Positions 58,345 to 64,000 of a DNA stretch of 64,000 bases are shown one piece after another; the first letter of the stretch is position 1; every line of letters starts with the position of its first letter. This stretch comes from Triatoma infestans (Eukaryota; Arthropoda; Insecta; Hemiptera; Reduviidae), in NCBI GenBank assembly GCA_011037195.1, contig JAAEAF010014913.1, positions 1 to 64,000 on the forward strand, in the 5' to 3' direction. Both the position numbers and the translations under genes were made by a program. The notes beneath the pieces were generated by a model that made no database searches, was not told where the DNA came from, and saw only the letters and a list, made by a program, of their open reading frames with translations.

Positions 58345-59074
58345 CATACTTTCCCAAAGTGGTTCCTACGGACCTCTAGTGGTCCTTATGACCGCTCAGG
58401 GGGTCTGTGGCAAATTAAAATTAATCTGGGGGTGCGTGGACAACATCGGAGGGGTCCGCGAAAAGTTCAATATAAAGTGAAATAATTGTGACCTATTCTC
58501 ATTACTATAAAAGTTAAATTAATAACAATAATTAGATTGGTAGCGATTTTTACTTAAAATATAAGTGTAGAGAGGTATATAAAATACACGCCTACCCGGC
58601 CGTCTGTCTATATATCTTTTTAGGTTTAAACAGTAACGGAATCTCGCCGCTGCATACAAAAAACTCGTCTAAAATATGGCACTGTAAAAGAGCCGTGCAT
58701 CTGTTCATAAGAATCCGTACTAATTATAGGAGCAATTGATTGAATTATCCAAAGATAAGAAGCTGACACCAATGTTTGAACAAGGATACCATAAATTCTG
58801 GTTAGAAAATGGAGGTTACCCAATTTTATATCCTGAAAAAATAATGTTTTTGTTGTGTAAACAAAAGTTATAATTGCAATATTTATAACTTTAAATATCA
58901 AAATGTTTTGTTTATATTTTATTTTTACGTTACCATTTACCATTCAATAGCATCAAAGTTAAATTTGTTTTTTTTTCTATTATGCAGTTATGCAGAGTTA
59001 TTTCACTTGGGGATTCATGGTCAGGTTTTTGCTATAAGAAGGGGTCCATAGGCACAGAAGTTTGGGAACCACTG
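58345..59074. mobile_element. hAT-like non-autonomous element
   Basis: The right end 'agtttgggaaccactg' is the classic hAT tip (CAGTGGTTCCCAAACT in reverse). The left end 'catactttcccaaagtggtt' is a damaged inverted counterpart. The subterminal 'ggtccttatgacc' and 'ggggtccataggc' are also related. No 8-bp target duplication could be confirmed. The - strand frame 58626-58943 inside it is unrecognised and probably meaningless. Confidence 0.6.
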
Positions 59075-60410
59075 CTAAGCGGGCTCGCAGTGGTCGGGCC
59101 TGGAACCCACTTCTGAAGCGAAAATCTAATCTAATATTCAAAAAAGTAATAATATTATTATTATCATATTATAATAAAATACAGTATAATTATGAAAAAA
59201 CAATATTTACGCAATGGCAAATGCCATTTGCTGAGTTGACTGCATGAACTAAAAAAAAACAATAAGTAAATAAAGAGCAATACAATACTTAAACAATAAG
59301 TAATAAGTAAACAATACTTATTATACAATACTGTAAGTAATAAGTATATAATACTTAAACAATAAGTAAATGAACAATACAAATTTAAACAATACTTAAT
59401 CCACTACAAGATAAAGTAGCCTAATCTTCTAAAATTTAATTAAATTAAAACAGAACTCATCCATGAAAGAAATCAAAAGAGAAAAACATACGTTTGTTAA
59501 ATAAGAAAAATAAGGAAAAAATGAAATTAAAATAATCAAATATTCACTAAAATTATCTACCTAGAGTTAAAATTAAATGTCAGAAAGCCAGTGATGCTTG
59601 TCCTTCCAGGCATGACGAGCATAGCAGAGGGCGAGGGTGGACGTGACCAGACAAGAACCCAATGATCTCCTCCCTGAAGAGAGTAGTTTTTCTGAAATAA
59701 ATTTGACGAAACTCAGATAATAGAGAATATTACCCCAGGAAGTGATAGATCTCCTCGTAAACATTATAATTGCAAAGAGAAGTTTTCAGAAGAAGAAGAA
59801 GAAGTTGCAGAGAGAAGAGCAAAAGAAGTCTCTTCTTTTTTTTTAATATTACGGATCTCCACATAAACGTTTTTAGCTTGAAGATTGGCTTCCTTAGCAA
59901 TATCGTCGAATTTCCTTAGCAATTTCCGAAACAAATTAAGTAATCTAAATGATTTAATTCTGGCTTTCAAACAACGGTAATTAAATCACATTCTTTTGAT
60001 AACGACCGATGTAAGTAGAAGAAGGAAAAGATGAAGAGAGACAAGTTTTCTAATGCAGCCGACCAGTATGTCAGCGTAATCTTGAATATTAAATGGAAAC
60101 TGAGCGATGGAATCAACTTCTTTTTCAAGATTTATTCTGAAAACATCTTTTCCACTATCTTGGAAGACCATCTTCCTCCAAATTTTGAATTTTTGGACCT
60201 AAAAGCTTTAACAAAAATAAAGGTGATAAGCTTTGAAACTTTGCTAGTCAATATCAAAATCTTCTAATAATAATATATCGTCCAGGAAACAATTATTGAA
60301 TAATGTTGAAAATTGCAATTCATTCCTACTTCAGGAAAAAATTACAGTTAATTGACAAAATTTTAAAAATATAAATACTTCAGTAGAAGCTAATAAGAAG
60401 TCCAGGTGAG
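59075..60410. other. Intergenic with unassigned - strand open frames
   Basis: 59280-59400 is a local AT-rich repeat of 'aacaatactta/agtaat'. On the - strand 59764-59970 and 59986-60171 encode NLFRKLLRKFDDIAKEANLQ and FRINLEKEVDSIAQFPFNIQ. They could be parts of one decayed gene, but I cannot name a family. Confidence 0.4.
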
Positions 60411-60422
60411 AAATCTAAGAAT

Positions 60423-60619
60423 CAGTGACATTTTCCGTGAATAGCCTGCTTCATTTTGTGATCATCGACCGCTTTCCGGCGTTCGCACATCTTCAGGATG
60501 CGTTTGTCAGACACTGTGCAAGTCTGTGTTATCCACACTGTCCACCACAAAATGAAGCAGGCTATCACGGAAAAATTGTCTCTGATGCTTTCCAGCTCTG
60601 CAGAACTAACCACCAAAAC
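60423..60619. mobile_element. Small Penelope palindrome, perfect 12-bp TSD
   Basis: Flanked by aaatctaagaat at 60411-60422 and 60620-60631. The left arm carries a full reverse hammerhead-like motif (60462-60502). The right arm has only 'ccaccacaaaatgaagcagg' onward, so the forward motif's 5' part is missing. It contains no protein-coding sequence. Confidence 0.83.
60462..60502 (-). ncRNA. Hammerhead-like ribozyme motif, weakened helix II
   Basis: On the - strand: GCATC, CTGAAGA, TGTGCGAACGCCG, GAAA, GCGG, TC, GATGA. Helix I pairs CATC with GATG. Helix II has mismatches against the GGGCG/CGCCC of other copies, and the helix III palindrome is altered. Confidence 0.5.
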
Positions 60620-61017
60620 AAATCTAAGAATGTTTGACGATATAAGGATGGTGGGAATAAATCCACCAAAATTCTATACCATTAGAAGAAACAATTTTTC
60701 CCCTACAAACTTTTTATGCAAAGATCAATATATGAATTTAGGCTTTTTTACACGTAACTATTAAACAATATGTGTTTTTCACTGCCTTCTAAAATTCCAA
60801 TCACAACATCCTCCAACCTAAATTAATAAAATTTATGAAGTTAATTTACAAAACTATAAATAAGAACAAACAAAGTTACATAGAGTCAAACTTTGTCCAC
60901 AGTTTACTGGTTTCTTAATAAGTCTTTCACTCCGTTTGATTTCTGTCAAGCTCTCTCTCAAGACCTCAGATTTGCACGCATCTAACTTTGTTACTTTGTT
61001 TCCAATGGGTAAATCCT

Positions 61018-61900
61018 TTAGATGGGACGGACCGTTTCTCCACTAAACATTTTCAAACGAAGTACTCTGCCATTTCCATCTTTGCCAAGAATAAGTTCAA
61101 TCACTCTGGCGATAGGCCAGCCTAAACTCTTCCAGTTGTCACTCCCTATGAATACGATTTCTCCTAATAGGACTTGCTGCTGCTTATTACTCCCAGCATT
61201 AAGTTTTAACTGTCCCAGGTATTCTGATCGGAATCTCACTTGAAGTTTCTTCTGTATCTCTTGACGGTATTGCAATCGTTTACGAAGGTCATCCGCTTCC
61301 ACTATATCTAAATCAATTATCCCTACTTCTTCTATGTCTTGTAAGGACATACTCGATGTTAAGGGTATTGAGATAGGTAAATCAATGGTCTAGCATTTAT
61401 AATGGCTTCGCAACCATACAAAATCGTTGTCATCTCTTCGTAATCCACAGATTTGCGTCTTCACCGAAGAAGATTTCTCAAAATGCCAATCAAGTGCTCC
61501 CACCATCCACCCCACCGTGGAGCAGATAGAGGATTAAACTTCTATTCGATTCTCCGCGCTGAACTGTACTTTGTAATAACAGACCAATCCAACTTCCTAA
61601 ACGCATTATCTGCCCCAACAAAAATTTTTCTCTGATAGTTAGTTATAAACGTGGTCGACCTCTACCACATGTAGTAAGTCTTCTTAGTCCCAAAAGAAAA
61701 CTATCTGTCGAAAGTGATGAGATCAGTTCCAAATGTACAGCGCAGGTAAATAAACAGACCCATGCCTTCTCATTAGTACCCTTGTCAGTTCTCAGATACA
61801 AAGGTCCCGTCATATCCACTCCGACCACCTCAAACACCTTTGCTCGATCCACAGGTAGAGTTGGGAATGTGTCCACCAAAATTCTGTACTATCAAAAAGA
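61018..61900 (-). mobile_element. Second BEL/Pao remnant: integrase and C-terminal domain
   Basis: The - strand frame 61643-61879 reads FEVVGVDMTGPLYLRTDKGT and AVHLELISSLSTDSFLLGLR, the integrase catalytic start. A WWEHLIG-type segment follows near 61500. Frame 61018-61350 reads IVFIGSDNWKSLGWPIARVI and ELILGKDGNGRVLRLK, the DUF5641-like C-terminal end of Pao polyproteins. It is less GC-rich than the element at 48-54 kb, so it belongs to a different lineage or is older. No LTRs seen. Confidence 0.82.
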
Positions 61901-62517
61901 AACACTTTTCACCTTGCAAACGACTACAAACTTTTTATAACAAAGATCAATATATCGACGGGCGGCGAGTGAAACCACAAATCTGACAATTTTGCCGATT
62001 TTCGGTTACCAATGGATTCATAACAGCGAGATGGACATCTAAGCGCCATCTGAAGGCTTTTTTTAAAATTAGTTTAGTTTTTATGGATGACCAGAGAGAT
62101 AGCGCGTAACTGAAACGACAGTTAGGGTTGCAGTGATACCATGTATCTAACAGTTACAAACCCACTGGAGGAAGTCCGTCTACAGGTAAGTTAGTTCATG
62201 CTTTTACCGTGGTAAAATGTATTTTTTTTTTTTCAAATAAATATGAGTTCTCTTATAATTGTTGATTGTTGTAGTAACGTATCCAATAGAAAATAATTTT
62301 ACAGTTCAATAATTATTGCATATTTAGTCACTTTACTGGAACATGCAGATACTCTTTTTCACTGCTTTGACTCTACCTTGAATCACACAGAAATCTGCAG
62401 ATTCGTGATTACACAAGTGACAAACTAGGTATAAAATTACTATGTACTTACAGTTTTATCTTAATTATTTTCGACCTTCAAAGGTTGCTTTTAAATTTAT
62501 TTTTTACAGGCTTAGAG
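61901..62517. other. Intergenic, no gene recognised
   Basis: AT-rich spacer upstream of the edge coding region. An acceptor-like 'tttttacag' sits just before the ATG at 62518. Confidence 0.4.
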
Positions 62518-63960
62518 ATGTCTTCATCAGGTGAGTGGGAGTTTGAAAATTCAAGCAGCGGCAGGCAGCAAGGAAGGTGGAGATGGTGTCATCAGTTTGT
62601 CGGAGTTAACAGCTCTTTTAGAAAAAGATGGACATCGTGTGAAACAAGATAAGAAGAGCAAACCAACTTCAAATAGAGTAAAAAGTGTTGAATGCTGTGA
62701 CGTTAACTGTGATAAAACAAACAATCTCAAATGCGATGTCCCAAACTGTGATAATATAGTTAAGACTAATGTTGTTCCTAGCTTTTCAGCTAATCATACT
62801 ATTTTGTATGATTATGTATAAATTATGTATGAATCATACTATATTATGTATGAGTAATGGAGATGAAGACAGAAGTGGTAATATTTTTAATCAAAAGGAG
62901 GAAATCACAAATACTCCTGGATTTAATAATTACAATACAGATGGACTGAGTAAGAGTTTTATTGAAAGCATTTTTTGTTGTGAAGTGCAAAATGCAGATG
63001 ATGAACCTTTCGAAATTCTTCCAGAGGTCCCTGATTTAAACGAAAATACTTTAATTCACAAAATGACTGAAGTTAACAATACAAGTTGTGTGGAAGAAAA
63101 TAAAATTGATATAGACAATTTAGAAGTAGTTTTTGAAGATTTATCTTCATCAGAAAACTTAGCCTCTACTGCAGTTTTAAATATAAACAATGATCCAAAA
63201 TGTCCCTTCACAACTTCTATGGATTTCAATGAGTGTAATATTTGATCGTGCACAGACCCTGTTAAGTCTAAGTCTTGATGTTTCCCATTGTGGAGAAGAA
63301 ACTGTTTCATCACTATGCAGCGAAAGTGCTGGGACCACGACTGTTTCTTGTGAAGTCAGCGAGTTGACCAACAATGAGGCGTTGCCAACATACACCATTG
63401 TGCCAAATTCTTCATCAAATGATAATCCACGCTCAGTTTACAGGAACATAGAATGCCCCAAGCTAGATTGGTTTGACAATAAACATCGAGCTCTTCGTGG
63501 CAGAGGGCTGAAGTACATAGGGTGGACAAAAGTTGATGGAAAAAGAGTAAACCCCTTGAAAGAGGTTTTCCAAAGGATGAAAGAAGAATGGGACCTTCTT
63601 GTACATCTCGAGTGTGTTAATCAACGAAAACAAGGGACTGTCATAGAGTACCTGAAAACGTAAGGGCACAAATTTTTGATGTTTTGTGGACCCAAATGTC
63701 ATGGGAACAAAGGAAGGCCTTTATTAATTCTACAGTTAAAAGAGGGGCTGTACAGAGAAGGACAGTGGAAAACAAGGAGGCTTCAAGACGACAATTCAGC
63801 CTACATTGTACTCTCAAGGATTGCAATAGTAATGAGAACAATGTGTGCAAAAAACTTGTATCTTTCAACTCTAGGTATCAAAGAGAACATGGTGTTGAAG
63901 TACACTAAGACTCAAGAAGCTGGGATGGGAATAGCCGCCGAAAAATTAATAAAATCTGAG
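62518..63960 (+). pseudogene. Frame-broken arthropod repeat-type coding region, cut by window end
   Basis: ATG at 62518 begins MSSSGEWEFENSSSG, then the coding sense moves between frames: 62531-62821, 62769-63245, 63190-63663, 63667-63908 and a last frame to the end. Pieces are coherent in order: an acidic Ser-rich N-terminus, CCDVNCDKTNNLKCDVPNCD, an acidic Asn-rich middle, LDWFDNKHRALRGRGLKYIG with K-P spacing, SWEQRKAFINSTV, EASRRQFSLHCTL and, after another shift, NVCKKL joined in sense to YLSTLGIKENMV. This R-x-F...VCK...FL-TLGI pattern recurs in multicopy insect proteins of probable transposon origin. Function unknown; the breaks imply a pseudogene, or an intron-containing gene with errors. 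Confidence 0.5.
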
Positions 63961-64000
63961 AGAAATGGGACTCAAAGGAAAAAACGCTTAAGGAATTTTT

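Noticed and set aside
58626..58943. 105-codon - strand open frame
   Set aside because: It falls inside the hAT-like element, with no transposase motifs and no family resemblance.

Overview
This window is AT-rich, intron-containing animal nuclear DNA, almost certainly from an arthropod and probably an insect. The evidence is a conventional GT-AG split gene, a decayed nuclear 18S rRNA fragment, and a dense mixture of BEL/Pao, Penelope-like, R1/I/Jockey-like and RTE-like retroelements, Tc1/mariner-type, hAT-like and piggyBac-like DNA elements and tRNA-related SINEs. The order cannot be fixed from sequence alone. There are no bacterial operons, CRISPR arrays or plasmid features. Only two host genes are well supported. 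The rest is mobile-element debris, often several layers deep. Layout. 1-13.8 kb: old repeat debris, including a small palindromic Penelope-derived insertion (2725-2951), a long tRNA-related SINE (3886-4295), an older palindrome (about 9720-9975), an 18S rRNA pseudogene (10189-10552), an RTE-like LINE tail (11129-11390) and a second palindrome with a hammerhead-like core (12144-12293). 13.8-22.6 kb: a cluster of one modular repeat family (here 'family A') in both orientations, a possible piggyBac-like MITE and a second full SINE. 23.0-29.0 kb: a 423-bp Penelope palindrome, a dead Tc1-like transposon carrying its own retroposon insertion, and a SINE split by a LINE with a perfect 11-bp target duplication, followed by a family A copy and an R1-like LINE tail. 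30.47-43.07 kb: an 11-exon PLD3/PLD4-type phospholipase D gene on the + strand. Its first intron holds a 3.1-kb Penelope-like element with target duplications, a GIY-YIG endonuclease, a 47-bp A run, an alternating long/short tandem array and a hammerhead-like ribozyme. 44.83-45.30 kb: an intronless TSR2 gene on the - strand, convergent with PLD. 46.05-47.17 kb: a TA-flanked inverted-repeat element with a nested SINE. 47.35-48.17 kb: an RTE-like LINE tail. 48.18-54.6 kb: a conspicuously GC-rich, frameshifted BEL/Pao retrotransposon on the - strand. 58.3-59.1 kb: a hAT-like non-autonomous element. 60.42-60.62 kb: a third small Penelope palindrome. 61.0-61.9 kb: a second BEL/Pao remnant. 62.5-64.0 kb: a frame-broken arthropod repeat-type coding region that runs off the edge. 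How it fits together: PLD (lysosomal/ER membrane nuclease-phospholipase) and TSR2 (ribosome assembly chaperone) are unrelated neighbours arranged tail to tail. The most interesting signal is the Penelope-like family. Its terminal repeat carries a hammerhead-like self-cleaving RNA motif with a palindromic helix III. It occurs once with a coding remnant and several times as small head-to-head palindromes, each flanked by its own 9-13 bp target duplication, so these short forms appear to have been inserted as palindromes.
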